Shown here: piece after piece, positions 1 through 9,243 of the stretch
How the letters are laid out: each line of letters begins with the position of its first letter
Numbering within the stretch: the first letter of the stretch is position 1
DNA from: Rhodobacteraceae bacterium Alg231-04
GTDB taxonomy: Bacteria > Pseudomonadota > Alphaproteobacteria > Rhodobacterales > Rhodobacteraceae
Reading direction: 5' to 3'
Assembly (NCBI GenBank): GCA_900143635.1
Contig: FREY01000009.1
Span: 124,001 to 188,000 of the forward strand
DNA length: 64,000 nucleotides
Translations under genes and position numbers: made by a program
Notes under the pieces: model-generated
Databases searched by the model: none
The model's input: only the letters and a program-made list of their open reading frames with translations
What the model was told of the DNA's origin: nothing

Positions 1-2
1 TG

Positions 3-842
3 GCACAGAAAGCCTCCGAAGAACGCCCCACGCAATCCGAGGCCGAAGCCCATGTGCCGCCCCGCGAGCCGGTCGAAGTGGACGAGAGCTATGGCAAGCT
101 GATCGAACAGCTGCGCACAACGGCGGCGGAACGCGAAGATGACGCCGATGGTCAGGCCCTGTTGTCGCGCCACGAGGCCGCATTGGGCAACTTTACCGCC
201 GCTTATCAGGCCAAGATGAAGTTCATCGAAATCATGTCGGGCGATGTCGAGGCCTGGGACCACGGCGAAGCCGCGGAACTGATGATCATGGCCGCCAACG
301 GCTATGTCTCGCCCGAGGCCGAAGAGCAGCTGCGCGCCGCACTAAGTCGAGATTCGGCCCATGGGCCGTCGCGCTATTACTGGGGGGTCATGCTGGAACA
401 AAGCGGTCGCCCGGACAGAGCCTTCCAGATCTGGCGCGAAACGCTTGAACACGGCCCGGCAGATGCCCCGTGGAACATAGCCATCGCCGAACAGATCGAA
501 GATGTCGCCTGGCGTGCCGGCATCAATTACTCCGCCGCCGAAGCTCCCGCTGGGGCGCCGCTGGCTGGCCCCTCGGCCGAAGACATGCAGGCCGCATCAG
601 AGATGGAAGACGGCGACCGCCAGGATATGATCCGCGGCATGGTTGAAGGGCTGTCCGAACGGCTGGCCACCGAAGGTGGAACTGCTAAGGAATGGGCCCA
701 GCTGATCACCGCACTGACGGTGATGGGGGATGCATCCCGAGCATTGGTCATCCTTGAAGAGGCACAACAGAAATTTGCCAGCGACGAGGCCGCACTGGAC
801 ATTGTGAACGGGGCCGCTCAGCAGGCCGGGATACTGCAATGA
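3..842 (+). CDS. ccmI: C-type cytochrome biogenesis protein CcmI, C-terminal part (5' end outside window)
   Basis: The reading frame is open from the first complete codon of the window, so the gene starts upstream and only the periplasmic C-terminal half is present. CcmI belongs to the haem-lyase branch of system I cytochrome c maturation and holds apocytochrome through TPR repeats. The visible part is alpha-helical and TPR-like: an LLSRHEAALGNFTAAYQAK segment is followed by a second repeat around RYYWGVMLEQSGRPDRAFQ. The membrane segments expected at the N-terminus lie outside the window. The gene overlaps ruvX by four bases (ATGA). The order ccmI-ruvX-DUF1289 is one I recognise from Rhodobacterales, and it supports the name more than the sequence alone does. 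Confidence 0.8.
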   Translation, partial: AQKASEERPTQSEAEAHVPPREPVEVDESYGKLIEQLRTTAAEREDDADGQALLSRHEAALGNFTAAYQAKMKFIEIMSGDVEAWDHGEAAELMIMAANGYVSPEAEEQLRAALSRDSAHGPSRYYWGVMLEQSGRPDRAFQIWRETLEHGPADAPWNIAIAEQIEDVAWRAGINYSAAEAPAGAPLAGPSAEDMQAASEMEDGDRQDMIRGMVEGLSERLATEGGTAKEWAQLITALTVMGDASRALVILEEAQQKFASDEAALDIVNGAAQQAGILQ

Positions 843-1312
843 TCCATGATGAATTCGAAGACTTCGCCGGCGCCCTGCCGCCGATGTCTGCGCTGATGGG
901 GCTTGATCTGGGCACCAAGACCATCGGTGTGGCGGTGACAGATAGTTTCAGGTCCGTCGCCACGCCGCTGGAGACGGTGAAGCGCAAAAAGTTCACCCTG
1001 GATGCGCAGCGTCTGCAGGAGATCATCACCGGTCGGAGCATTGGCGGGATTGTTCTGGGCCTGCCGCGCAATATGGATGGATCGGAGGGGGCCCGCTGCC
1101 AGTCGACCCGGGCCTTTGCCCGCAATCTGTCCCGCCTGACCGAGCTGCCGATCAGCTTTTGGGACGAAAGACTAAGCACAGTGGCGGCTGAAAAGGCGCT
1201 GCTTGAAGCAGATACGACACGAAAACGCCGCGCAGAGGTTATCGACCATGTGGCCGCATCCTATATTCTTCAGGGAGCGCTGGATCGTATGCGCCACCTG
1301 AACAACGGATAA
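839..1312 (+). CDS. ruvX: RuvX/YqgF family putative pre-16S rRNA nuclease (Holliday junction resolvase-like)
   Basis: A 157-residue protein of the RNase H-fold YqgF/RuvX family, thought to trim the 5' end of pre-16S rRNA. The first metal-ligand motif is clear at residues 20-34 (MGLDLGTKTIGVAVTD). The family's second and third motifs appear as IVLGLPRNMDGSEG and, near the C-terminus, FWDERLSTVAAEKALLE followed by a helix with a conserved Asp (VIDHVAASYILQ). The start ATG overlaps the ccmI stop and the DUF1289 gene follows directly, so the three are probably co-transcribed. Length is normal for the family, with a short N-terminal extension of about 17 residues. Confidence 0.9.
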   Translation: MIHDEFEDFAGALPPMSALMGLDLGTKTIGVAVTDSFRSVATPLETVKRKKFTLDAQRLQEIITGRSIGGIVLGLPRNMDGSEGARCQSTRAFARNLSRLTELPISFWDERLSTVAAEKALLEADTTRKRRAEVIDHVAASYILQGALDRMRHLNNG

Positions 1313-1546
1313 ATGATGAGCGACGACGTCTGGAAACGCGAAGAAATCGACTCGCCCTGCACCAAGATCTGCGTTGTCCACCCACAGACGCGGCTGTGCA
1401 CGGGCTGTGCGCGCTCTATCGATGAGATTGGCCAGTGGTCAAAGATGAGCGCTGACGAACGTCGCGCCGTTATGGCCGAATTGCCGACGCGCTCGCCGGT
1501 GCCAAAGGGCCGCCGTGGCGGACGCGCGGCACGGCAGGCGCGCTGA
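1313..1546 (+). CDS. DUF1289 domain protein, small cysteine-rich
   Basis: A 77-residue protein with the DUF1289 signature: SPCTKICVVHPQTRLCTGC contains four cysteines spaced C-x3-C-x8-C-x2-C, and is followed by the typical IDEIGQWSKMSADER helix. The cysteines suggest a small metal- or cluster-binding knuckle, but the function of the family is not known to me. The tail is basic (KGRRGGRAARQAR). Translation starts at the ATG immediately after the ruvX stop; a second ATG follows one codon later. It is the last gene of the ccmI-ruvX transcript. Confidence 0.85.
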   Translation: MMSDDVWKREEIDSPCTKICVVHPQTRLCTGCARSIDEIGQWSKMSADERRAVMAELPTRSPVPKGRRGGRAARQAR

Positions 1547-1611
1547 ATTCGGGTTTTCAAAGAAAACCCGAGGCCTCCGGCGGGAGTATTTTCAAAAAAG
1601 ATGAAACCGGC

Positions 1612-2400
1612 TCAGGGGGCGGTCAGCCAATCCCGAAGGTGGCCTGGGTGTGGCGGTCGGAAATAGGCGATCATGCGCCCTTCGCTGTTCGGCGCCGCAG
1701 CCCATGGTGCGACACCATGCAGGGCAAGGCGGTGCATCAGGTAGGCTTCTCCCGGCCGCGCATGCACGGTCACCCGCTTGCAGGTCTCAAACACGGTTTT
1801 GCGGGCTGCGGTATAGGCCTCGGTCACGTCTGTCTCGGACCAGAGATTCGGTGGCTGGCCCTCAAAAGCCGTGGCAAAGGCACGGCGCATGATGTCATGG
1901 CTGCCCTCCCAGACAACCAATGGCGCAGCCTCCGGACCGGCGTCGTTCAGCGGCAGGCCCAAGACCCAAGCGTGCGGTTCATCCACCCTTCGGCGGCGGC
2001 TATCGGAGAACATTTTGACCCCATCCACATGGGCACCGTCGCGACGCGCACGGTAGCGGAATGCAGCCTCGCCCTCACCACGGCGCGGCCGCGGGTAGCC
2101 GGGATAAACAATTGAGACCTGCCCCCGGTGTAGTGGCGGGATCGTCCCAAAGTGCTGGCGCAGGAAATCCATCGGAGCCCCCTCCAGTGGCGGACCATCA
2201 GCGAGCTGCCCGTCGGGGCCATTGGGCAAAGCATCGACGCCGATAAACCAGCTGCCTTCGCAGTCCATCCACTGGGAATGGGCCGGGTCTGTCACTGCAT
2301 CCAGAGCCGCGAGCCGCGCCTGCGCCGCCCAACGGGCAATCGCTGCATCGAAAGGAAACCTGACCCAGCCCTGGGTTTGCAGGGCGTCAACCGGCTCCAC
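1612..2400 (-). CDS. Phytanoyl-CoA-dioxygenase-like 2-oxoglutarate/Fe(II) oxygenase, putative
   Basis: A 262-residue protein beginning at a GTG three bases after the stop of the upstream tauE-like gene, so the two are translationally linked. A possible iron-binding facial triad is visible: the H-x-D-like AHVDGVKMF about residue 130, and a distal His in YLMHRLALHGVAPW near residue 225, followed by an Arg in GRMIAYFRPP that could bind 2-oxoglutarate. This layout matches the PhyH-like branch of 2OG oxygenases, but overall similarity is loose and the substrate is unknown. It could equally be listed as a conserved hypothetical protein. Confidence 0.6.
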   Translation of the reverse strand: MEPVDALQTQGWVRFPFDAAIARWAAQARLAALDAVTDPAHSQWMDCEGSWFIGVDALPNGPDGQLADGPPLEGAPMDFLRQHFGTIPPLHRGQVSIVYPGYPRPRRGEGEAAFRYRARRDGAHVDGVKMFSDSRRRRVDEPHAWVLGLPLNDAGPEAAPLVVWEGSHDIMRRAFATAFEGQPPNLWSETDVTEAYTAARKTVFETCKRVTVHARPGEAYLMHRLALHGVAPWAAAPNSEGRMIAYFRPPHPGHLRDWLTAP

Positions 2401-2403
2401 GTT

Positions 2404-3228
2404 TCACAAGCCCCAAGCTTTGCGCAGCATGTTGAGCGCAACCAAAACCAGAAACACCGCAAACACGCGCTTGAGCGGTTTGGGGTCCATCGCATGGGCC
2501 AGTTTCACCCCCCAGGGCGCGGTGATCAGGGTCATGGCGATGACAATGCCAAAGGCCACCATATTGACCGCGCCGATTGTCAGCGGCGGGCGGTGGGCCG
2601 GATCAATCGGCAGCAGCAGAAATCCAATGACCGAGGGCACCGCAATGATTACCCCAAAGCCGGCGGCGGTGGCCACAGCCCGGTGAATGGGAGTGTTATA
2701 GAGGCTCATCAGCGGTACACCGAAGCTGCCGCCGCCAATGCCCATCAGCACAGAAAGAAAGCCGACAAGCGGCGACAGAATTCCCCGGCGCAACCCCTTG
2801 GGCATCACCTCTCCCAGCCGCCAGTGCTGCTTGCCCAACCCCAGGTAGAACCCGATGATCAGCGCCAGCACACCAAACAAGGCCTGAAGGGTGGTCGATC
2901 GCATCGAGGCGGCGGCGATAACGCCGATCACGGCGCCTGCGGCAATTCCCGGCCCCCAACTGCGCAGGATCTTCCAGTCGACCGCGCCCTTCTTGTTGTG
3001 GCTCAATACCGACCGCACCGAGGTCACGATAATGGTCGCAAGCGAGGTCGCGAGGCAGAGCTGCATCAATTGCGCGCCGCCATAGCCCAATGTCTGGAAG
3101 GCATAGAAAAACGCCGGAACCAGCACGATGCCACCGCCGACCCCCAGCAGCCCGGCAAGAACCCCGGCAAAGGCGCCAATCACCGCCAGCATCACCAGCA
3201 TCTGCACCAGCAGCATCATATCCGGCAT
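2404..3228 (-). CDS. TauE/SafE family sulfite/sulfonate exporter-like permease
   Basis: A 274-residue integral membrane protein with about eight hydrophobic segments. It has the two family-defining glycine-rich loops: GVLAGLLGVGGGIVLVPAF near the N-terminus and VLMGIGGGSFGVPLM in the second half, showing the internal duplication of the TauE/SafE fold. Proteins of this family export sulfoacetate, sulfite or related anions. An AGGGGA Shine-Dalgarno sits six bases before the ATG. The gene lies just upstream of a PhyH-like oxygenase in the same operon, which does not reveal the substrate. Confidence 0.85.
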   Translation of the reverse strand: MPDMMLLVQMLVMLAVIGAFAGVLAGLLGVGGGIVLVPAFFYAFQTLGYGGAQLMQLCLATSLATIIVTSVRSVLSHNKKGAVDWKILRSWGPGIAAGAVIGVIAAASMRSTTLQALFGVLALIIGFYLGLGKQHWRLGEVMPKGLRRGILSPLVGFLSVLMGIGGGSFGVPLMSLYNTPIHRAVATAAGFGVIIAVPSVIGFLLLPIDPAHRPPLTIGAVNMVAFGIVIAMTLITAPWGVKLAHAMDPKPLKRVFAVFLVLVALNMLRKAWGL

Positions 3229-3305
3229 GTCACATCCCCTGCCCGCGTTTTCATGTTTGGGACAGAAAAGGCGGCCTGCCCAAAAGAGTCCAGTGCGAAA
3301 GCGCC

Positions 3306-4298
3306 TCAGACCGGAGCTGGATCGAGCAGTTTCAGCGCCTCTTCAACCAGTTGCGGCCCTGCGCTGTCGCGATGCGCCTCTTCCGACAGCTTGCGGCGCC
3401 AGGCCCGCGCACCGGGCCGGCCGGCAAACAGGCCAAGCATGTGGCGCGTCACCTGATTGAGCCTGCCACCGGCGCTGAGGTGGTCTTCGATATAGGGCAG
3501 CATCGCCAGAACCGCCGCAGCCGGGTCGGTCACGGTTCCGGTTCCGAAGATCTCTGGATCGGCGGCGCAGAGAATATCCGCTGGCTGATGATAGGCCGCC
3601 CGCCCGATCATCACCCCGTCCAATCCCTGGTCCAGATGCGCCTTGGCATCGGCCAAAGTGGCGATGCCGCCGTTTATGGATATATGCAGATCGGGGAATT
3701 CCGCCTTCATCTGATGAACCAGAGCATAGTCCAGCGGTGGAATATCCCGGTTTTCTTTCGGGCTCAGCCCTTGCAGCCAGGCCTTGCGCGCATGGATGGT
3801 CACCCGCCTGCAGCCCGCCGCACGTATCTTGTCGAGAAAGGCGGGCAGAATGTCCTGTGGTTCCTGTTCGTCCACTCCGATCCGACATTTGACCGTCACG
3901 TCGACATCGACCACAGCGCCCATTGCGGCCACGCAATCAGCAACAAGTTCCGGGCTTTGCATCAATATCGCCCCAAAGGCGCCCGACTGCACCCGGTCCG
4001 ACGGGCAGCCGCAGTTGAGATTAATCTCGTCATAGCCCGCATCGGCACCCAGCTTGGCTGCTGCCGCCAGTTCCGCCGGGTCAGATCCGCCCAGCTGCAG
4101 GGCCACCGGGTGTTCCTCTGGCGCATGGTCCAGCAAATGCAACGCCCCACCCCGTACCAGTGCCGGCGCGGTAACCATTTCTGAATACAAGAGCGTCTCG
4201 CGGCTGAGCAATCGATGCAGGAACCGGCACTCTTTGGTTGTCCAGTCCATCATCGGTGCCACGCTTAGGCGTGCGGCTTTTTCTACGTCGGTCTTCAA
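3306..4298 (-). CDS. dusA: tRNA-dihydrouridine(20/20a) synthase DusA
   Basis: A flavoenzyme that reduces U20/U20a in the tRNA D-loop. The canonical opening RLSVAPMMDWTTKECRF, the catalytic-cysteine motif EINLNCGCPSDRVQSGAFGA, the VTVKCRIGVD strand, the RRVTIHARKAWLQGLSPKEN motif and the INGGI phosphate-binding turn are all present. There is no ATG near the conserved N-terminus. I place the start at a TTG that has GGAG eight bases upstream and gives 330 residues, the usual DusA length; an in-frame ATG 123 bases further upstream would add a non-conserved tail. It is transcribed alone, opposite to the HU-like gene. Confidence 0.9.
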   Translation of the reverse strand: MKTDVEKAARLSVAPMMDWTTKECRFLHRLLSRETLLYSEMVTAPALVRGGALHLLDHAPEEHPVALQLGGSDPAELAAAAKLGADAGYDEINLNCGCPSDRVQSGAFGAILMQSPELVADCVAAMGAVVDVDVTVKCRIGVDEQEPQDILPAFLDKIRAAGCRRVTIHARKAWLQGLSPKENRDIPPLDYALVHQMKAEFPDLHISINGGIATLADAKAHLDQGLDGVMIGRAAYHQPADILCAADPEIFGTGTVTDPAAAVLAMLPYIEDHLSAGGRLNQVTRHMLGLFAGRPGARAWRRKLSEEAHRDSAGPQLVEEALKLLDPAPV

Positions 4299-4558
4299 GG
4301 CGTTCGCTCCACTTCCCCCTGTCACGGCGAGGCACAGGGCCGCAGGCACTGACCGCAATCGTGAAGGGGTTGGGGTTTTCGATTCGGGTGGATGTCGGTG
4401 TAACATATCAGTGCCGGGCAAACAGCGCTGACCGGAAGATAAGCTGTCACGCGATCAGGCAGTGACACCCGCTATTACCGCGGATCCCAATGGCAGCAGT
4501 GGCATAGGTTAAACAATTGAAGTAAGCTGAATTACAGAACACAAAACAGGGGCATATC

Positions 4559-5008
4559 ATGGCTACGGGCACTACGAAACGTACCGCGACCAGCGGAACC
4601 ACGAGCAAGACTGCATCAAAAAAGCCGGCAGCCGCCGCCACACCAGCTGCCAAAAAGGCAGCGGTAGAGGCGCCCAAGCCCGTGGTCGTCACCGCTGCCA
4701 GCCCGGCACCCGGAACGCCTGAATTGCGCAAAAAGGAACTGCTGGACCTGGTTGTCGAACAGTCCGGCGTGAAGCGGAAAGACGCCAAACCCGCAGTAGA
4801 GGCGATGCTGGCAATTCTGGGGGCCACAATTGCGGAGGGGCGTGAATTCAACCTGCAACCCTTTGGCAAACTGCGCATCAACCGCGCCGAAGAACGCACA
4901 AACGGGCGGATCACTGTCTGCAAGCTGCGCCAGGCCAAACCGGGTGCCGGAAAATCTCAGGAAGATGAGATTTCTCCCGAAGATCCTCTTGCAGAGGTCG
5001 GGACCTGA
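4559..5008 (+). CDS. HU-family DNA-binding protein with Lys/Ala-rich N-terminal tail
   Basis: A 149-residue protein. Residues 1-50 form a low-complexity basic tail rich in Thr, Lys, Ala and Pro (SKKPAAAATPAAKKAAV). From about residue 55 an HU/IHF-type fold follows: ELRKKELLDLVVEQSG, then KDAKPAVEAMLAILGATIAEG, then FNLQPFGKLRINRAEER, corresponding to the helical dimer body and the start of the beta arm. The DNA-binding arm is short and the C-terminus is acidic (SQEDEISPEDPLAE). Such tailed HU proteins resemble histone-H1-like nucleoid proteins; the exact role is unknown. It stands alone, upstream of tRNA-Val. Confidence 0.8.
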   Translation: MATGTTKRTATSGTTSKTASKKPAAAATPAAKKAAVEAPKPVVVTAASPAPGTPELRKKELLDLVVEQSGVKRKDAKPAVEAMLAILGATIAEGREFNLQPFGKLRINRAEERTNGRITVCKLRQAKPGAGKSQEDEISPEDPLAEVGT

Positions 5009-5027
5009 CGGTAAGAACCGGCCTCAC

Positions 5028-5102
5028 GGGTGATTAGCTCAGTGGTAGAGCGCTTCGTTCACATCGAAGATGTCAGGAGTTCAAATCTCTTATCACCCAC
5101 CA
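5028..5102 (+). tRNA. tRNA-Val (anticodon CAC)
   Basis: A full cloverleaf can be drawn: acceptor GGGTGAT pairs with ATCACCC, the D-arm contains TAGCTCAGTGGTAGAGC, the anticodon stem CTTCG/CGAAG encloses the loop TTCACAT (anticodon CAC), and the T-loop reads GTTCAAAT. CCA is encoded at 5100-5102. It lies 19 bases after the HU-like gene. Confidence 0.97.
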
Positions 5103-5139
5103 TCATTTCCGCGTCACTTTCTGGTCATGCGATAGAATT

Positions 5140-5175
5140 CGGGCGCTCTCCATTTTTGGATGAGCGCCCGTTTTG
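5140..5175 (+). terminator. Rho-independent terminator after tRNA-Val(CAC)
   Basis: CGGGCGCTC pairs perfectly with GAGCGCCCG across a T-rich loop and is followed by TTTTG. It is positioned to end the HU/tRNA-Val transcript just before the histidine phosphatase gene. Confidence 0.8.
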
Positions 5176-5213
5176 TCTCTTGGGCAATGCGCCCCTAAGT
5201 ATAGGTTTGGTCG

Positions 5214-5783
5214 ATGCAATTTCCGACAATCTGGTTCCTGCGACATGGTCAGACAGAATGGAATGCGCAGCATCGCATTCAGGGGCAGCTGGAATCAGAC
5301 CTGACCCCGCTGGGGGTCGCACAGGCCCGCGATCAGGCAAGGCTGATGCCGCCCATTTTGGCGCAGGGACCAGCCTGTTATGTCTCTCCTTTGGGGCGGG
5401 CACAGAAAACGGCTGAGATTGCCCTTGGTGGTGCGCCCTGCACAACCGACCCACGGCTGGCCGAGGTTCATGCCGGCGTGTTTCAGGGGCTGACCAAAAC
5501 GCAGGCCGCCCAATTGCGCCCAGATATTACCGCTGCCTGTCCAGAGCCGCTGGATCTGTTTTGTGAAGCCCCCGATGGTGAGGGCTATGCCACCTTTCAC
5601 AACAGGATCGAGGCGTTTCTGCAGTCTCTGACCGGCCCCAGCGTAGTGGTCGCCCATGGGCTTTGGGGGCAGGTCCTGCGCGGCATAATCTGCGGATTGG
5701 ACCGCGCCGAGCAGGCAAAACTGCCCAATGAACAGGGCTGCGTCTACCTCTTGCGCGACGGCCGCGAGACCGTTTTGCGCTGA
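5214..5783 (+). CDS. Histidine phosphatase (phosphoglycerate-mutase-like) family protein
   Basis: A 189-residue branch-1 histidine phosphatase. The catalytic RHG motif is at residues 10-12 (IWFLRHGQTEWNA), followed by the usual QGQLESDLTPLGVAQA. The YVSPLGRAQKTAEIAL motif carries the phosphate-binding Arg, and the second catalytic His is in VVVAHGLWGQVLRG. The substrate cannot be deduced; members act on sugar phosphates, alpha-ribazole phosphate or other small phosphomonoesters. The gene sits alone between the two valine tRNA genes, with its own terminator-separated transcript. Confidence 0.9.
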   Translation: MQFPTIWFLRHGQTEWNAQHRIQGQLESDLTPLGVAQARDQARLMPPILAQGPACYVSPLGRAQKTAEIALGGAPCTTDPRLAEVHAGVFQGLTKTQAAQLRPDITAACPEPLDLFCEAPDGEGYATFHNRIEAFLQSLTGPSVVVAHGLWGQVLRGIICGLDRAEQAKLPNEQGCVYLLRDGRETVLR

Positions 5784-5857
5784 CTGAAAAAAACAATGCG
5801 AAATCTGCATTATCCCCCTTGCGCAGGGCGCGCGCATTGTCTAAATCCCGCCTTACC

Positions 5858-5933
<76 letters not shown>

Positions 5934-6076
5934 TCCCCCCTTCCAAATTGACTGGCTCAACACAGCAGCCGTGCGCCGTCAAACCGCATGACTGGCCCGT
6001 CCTGCCCTGCGCAGTCTGCGGTATTCCCGGCGCCCATCAAAGTCGCCAACCTTCAGCTAAGCCATCCATATCGCAC

Positions 6077-6104
6077 AAAAAAGGCGGCCCCGAAGGACCG
6101 CCCA
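6077..6104 (-). terminator. Terminator of lon
   Basis: On the minus strand GGCGGTCC...GGGGCCGCC forms a stem with a G-U wobble and a CTTCGG-like tip, followed by six T residues. It lies 22 bases after the lon stop codon. Confidence 0.8.
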
Positions 6105-6125
6105 TTTATCTTGCAACCAACAGGA

Positions 6126-8537
6126 TCAGTGCGCAGTGGCACTTGCCCCGCCTTCAGCCCGGATAGCAGCCTTTGCGGCAGCAGCTTCTTCCTCTGCGGC
6201 CTCATCCCATTCAATTGCTTCGGGCGTGGCCGTCAGCGCGTGTTTCAGCACCTCAGAGACGTGAGAGACGGGAATGATGGTCAGCCCTTCCTTCACGTTA
6301 TCCGGGATCTCTGGCAGGTCTTTTTCGTTCTCCTGCGGGATCAGCACGGTCTTGATGCCACCGCGCAGTGCGGCCAGCAGCTTCTCTTTCAAGCCACCAA
6401 TGGCCAGCGCGTTACCACGCAACGTGACCTCGCCAGTCATGGCGATATCCTTGCGCACCGGAATGCCGGTCAGCACCGACACGATAGAGGTCACCATGGC
6501 CAGACCGGCCGAAGGCCCGTCCTTGGGTGTTGCACCTTCGGGCACGTGAACGTGGATGTCCCATTTGTCGAACTTCGGCGGCTTGACCCCGATCTGAGGT
6601 GAGATCGAGCGCACATAAGACGAGGCCGCCTCGATCGATTCCTTCATCACATCGCCCAGCTTGCCAGTGGTCTTCATCCGGCCCTTGCCCGGCAGGCGCA
6701 GTGCTTCGATGGACAACAGCTCGCCACCCACGGATGTATAGGCAAGCCCGGTCACAACGCCGACCTGATCTTCCTGTTCAGCCAGACCGTAACGGTATTT
6801 GGCGACCCCGAGGAAATCATCCAAGTTGTCGGCGGTGACCGTCACGCTTTCGGTCTCTTTCTTGATGATGCTGGTCAGCGACTTACGTGCCACCTTGGCG
6901 ATCTCACGTTCCAGGTTCCGCACGCCGGCCTCGCGGGTGTAGACCCGGATCATCTCGGTCAGAGCGTCATCTTTCAGCTCGAACTCTTTGGCCTTCAGGC
7001 CGTGGTTCTTGATCTGCTTGCCGACCAGATGCTGCTTGGCGATCTCGCGCTTTTCGTCCTCGGTGTAGCCGGACAGCGGAATAATCTCCATCCGGTCCAA
7101 CAGCGGGCCGGGCATATTGTAGCTGTTCGACGTGGTCAGGAACATCACGTTGGAGAGGTCATATTCGACCTCCATATAGTGGTCCACAAAGGTGGAGTTC
7201 TGTTCCGGATCAAGCACTTCCAGCATCGCCGAGGCCGGGTCGCCACGGAAATCCTGGCCCATCTTGTCGATCTCGTCGAGCAGGATCAGCGGGTTGGTGG
7301 TCTTGGCCTTTTTCAGCGCCTGAATGATCTTGCCCGGCATCGAGCCGATATAGGTCCGGCGGTGGCCACGGATTTCGGACTCGTCGCGCACGCCGCCAAG
7401 CGAGATGCGGATGAATTCGCGCCCGGTTGCCTTGGCCACGGATTTACCAAGCGAGGTTTTACCCACGCCCGGAGGACCAACGAGGCAGAGGATCGGCCCC
7501 TTCAGCTTGGCCGAGCGCTGCTGCACCGCGAGGTATTCAACGATGCGCTCCTTGACCTTCTCAAGACCGTAGTGATCCTGATCGAGGATATCCTGAGCCC
7601 GGTTCAGGTCTTTCTTCACGCGGGATTTGGTGCCCCACGGAATGGCCAGCATCCAGTCCAGATAGTTGCGCACCACTGTCGCCTCGGCCGACATCGGCGA
7701 CATGTTCTTCAGCTTTTTCAGCTCGCCTTCGGCCTTTTCACGGGCCTCTTTGCTCAGCTTGGTCTCGGCGATTTTGGCTTCCAGTTCAGCAACTTCGTTG
7801 CCACCCTCTTCGCCGTCGCCCAGCTCCTTCTGAATGGCCTTCATCTGCTCATTCAAGTAATATTCGCGCTGCGTCTTCTCCATCTGGGATTTGACGCGCG
7901 TCTTGATCTTTTTCTCAACCTGCAGAACCGACAGTTCGCCCTGCATCAGGCCATAGACCTTCTCCAGACGTTCGCTGACCGACAGGGTTTCCAACAGCTC
8001 CTGCTTTTTGTCGACCTCAATGCCCAGGTGACCAGCAACCAGATCGGCCAGCTTAGCAGGCTCGGTCGACTCGCCCACGGCGGCCAATGCTTCTTCGGGG
8101 ATGTTCTTGCGCACTTTGGCATAGCGCTCGAACTCATCCGCAACCGTGCGCAGCAGCGCTTCGGTGGTGGTCACATCGCCGGGGATTTCGGTCTCATACT
8201 CGGCGCGCGCTTCAAAGAAGTCTGCGTTTTCAAGGTATTCGGTGATCCGCACCCGTGCGTTGCCTTCGACCAGCACTTTGACAGTGCCATCGGGCAATTT
8301 CAGCAGCTGAAGCACATTGGCGAGGACACCAACCTCGTAAATGCCTTCAGCTTTGGGATCATCTTCGGCAGGGTCGATCTGGCTGGACAGCAGGATCTGC
8401 TTGTCATCGGCCATCACTTCTTCCAGCGCCTTGACTGATTTTTCCCGACCCACAAACAGCGGCACGATCATATGTGGGAAGACCACGATATCGCGCAGCG
8501 GCAGCACTGGATAGGAGGAGTTCAGAGGCTCTTGCAT
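6126..8537 (-). CDS. lon: ATP-dependent protease Lon
   Basis: An 803-residue LonA protease, the normal family length. The N-terminal substrate domain begins [20 protein letters not shown]. The AAA+ module has Walker [14 protein letters not shown] near residue 355 and Walker B-type ILLDEIDKM. The C-terminal serine-lysine protease carries the catalytic Ser in [11 protein letters not shown] and the Lys in [16 protein letters not shown]. Lon degrades misfolded and regulatory proteins in the cytoplasm. The ATG has AAGGA six bases upstream. A heat-shock-type promoter sequence about 80 bases before the start and a terminator after the stop suggest a single-gene transcript. Confidence 0.97.
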   Translation of the reverse strand: MQEPLNSSYPVLPLRDIVVFPHMIVPLFVGREKSVKALEEVMADDKQILLSSQIDPAEDDPKAEGIYEVGVLANVLQLLKLPDGTVKVLVEGNARVRITEYLENADFFEARAEYETEIPGDVTTTEALLRTVADEFERYAKVRKNIPEEALAAVGESTEPAKLADLVAGHLGIEVDKKQELLETLSVSERLEKVYGLMQGELSVLQVEKKIKTRVKSQMEKTQREYYLNEQMKAIQKELGDGEEGGNEVAELEAKIAETKLSKEAREKAEGELKKLKNMSPMSAEATVVRNYLDWMLAIPWGTKSRVKKDLNRAQDILDQDHYGLEKVKERIVEYLAVQQRSAKLKGPILCLVGPPGVGKTSLGKSVAKATGREFIRISLGGVRDESEIRGHRRTYIGSMPGKIIQALKKAKTTNPLILLDEIDKMGQDFRGDPASAMLEVLDPEQNSTFVDHYMEVEYDLSNVMFLTTSNSYNMPGPLLDRMEIIPLSGYTEDEKREIAKQHLVGKQIKNHGLKAKEFELKDDALTEMIRVYTREAGVRNLEREIAKVARKSLTSIIKKETESVTVTADNLDDFLGVAKYRYGLAEQEDQVGVVTGLAYTSVGGELLSIEALRLPGKGRMKTTGKLGDVMKESIEAASSYVRSISPQIGVKPPKFDKWDIHVHVPEGATPKDGPSAGLAMVTSIVSVLTGIPVRKDIAMTGEVTLRGNALAIGGLKEKLLAALRGGIKTVLIPQENEKDLPEIPDNVKEGLTIIPVSHVSEVLKHALTATPEAIEWDEAAEEEAAAAKAAIRAEGGASATAH

Positions 8538-8909
8538 GCTCGGTCCTTACTTTTGGCAAGACAGCCCGGCCCCGATCATCGGCAGCCTCACGCCGTCTCC
8601 GCAATGGATCATTATCTGGTAAGGCGGGTTAACCTTTTCAAGAACCCCACCCGTCAGCTTGGGCCGTAGTTTGCCCCTATCAGAAGGGAGCCACAAGGCA
8701 GTAATGGAACAAGGGTCATCAAAATACTAATGCGCCGCCCAGCATCTGCCGGGCGGCGCTGCGGCACCATGCGGGCCGTCGTCTGCAATAATACCCGGCA
8801 GCACAGGTTGGCTGGGCCGTGACCCAATTCCAGCGCAGTGCGACAGGCGCAGTGGTTCGTTGAATTTGATCAGAAGAAAGTCTTCTGCATTTTCAATGTC
8901 AGGCGATGA
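8538..8909. other. Intergenic region upstream of lon, with one strong hairpin
   Basis: No gene is visible in these 372 bases. They contain the lon promoter candidate and an inverted repeat at 8732-8759 (GCGCCGCCC / GGGCGGCGC, 10-base loop). On the minus strand this hairpin is followed by a weak ATTAGTATTTTG tract, so it may end the transcript of the small membrane protein at 8910-9101. Confidence 0.5.
8614..8642 (-). promoter_or_regulatory. Candidate RpoH (heat-shock) promoter of lon
   Basis: On the minus strand CTTGAAA is separated by 16 bases from CCAGAT, resembling the alphaproteobacterial RpoH pattern (CTTGAA ... CCANAT). The -10-like element ends 76 bases before the lon ATG, and lon is a classic heat-shock gene. 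Not experimentally tested. Confidence 0.5.
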
Positions 8910-9101
8910 TTAACCGGTCACACCGGTGCCCAGATTGTCATTGTACTGTGTATGGAACCCCGGCGGCAAAGCCGTCTCCTGTCCCGCCTCAGCCGTGCCG
9001 GTGCCCGCATTGCCGGAGACCGCGATCCCGGCAAGACCGGCTGCCAGAACCACCGCCAAAACCATATGAAAAAAATCCGTCGTGCTATCGCTGTGCGCCA
9101 T
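8910..9101 (-). CDS. Small single-pass membrane protein, hypothetical
   Basis: A 63-residue ORF with one clear transmembrane or signal-anchor stretch (MVLAVVLAAGLAGIAVS, residues 13-29) after a polar N-terminus. A Gly/Thr/Ala-rich segment and a short tail ending TQYNDNLGTGVTG follow. AGGGGG lies eight bases before the ATG, which favours real translation. I do not recognise the family. A hairpin follows its stop and tgt is next upstream on the same strand. Expression is unproven, and an opposing 72-codon ORF on the plus strand looks like its shadow. Confidence 0.5.
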   Translation of the reverse strand: MAHSDSTTDFFHMVLAVVLAAGLAGIAVSGNAGTGTAEAGQETALPPGFHTQYNDNLGTGVTG

Positions 9102-9243
9102 GGCCTCAGCCCCCTATTTCGTAAACCCAAGGCCAATTGACCGTGAAAATGGGGCGGAAAGGGGGCATGTCGCGGGCCGCCTGCTGTCCTTTCGTTAAGG
9201 TTTTCAGGACAGTTGAAACAGTTTTGCGGTCCCTTTGCCGAGC

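Noticed and set aside
2152-3456. 434-codon plus-strand ORF opposite the oxygenase and tauE-like genes
   Set aside because: Long open frames on the strand opposite GC-rich genes are expected; the protein is His/Arg/Gln-rich without motifs while the minus-strand genes have clear families.
6126-8438. Plus-strand ORFs opposite lon, including one of 478 codons at 7002-8438
   Set aside because: They lie inside a full-length Lon gene and have no recognisable domain.
8906-9124. Plus-strand ORF rich in Cys and Pro opposite the small membrane protein
   Set aside because: Composition is arbitrary (Arg/Pro/Cys), no Shine-Dalgarno, and it mirrors the better-supported minus-strand ORF.
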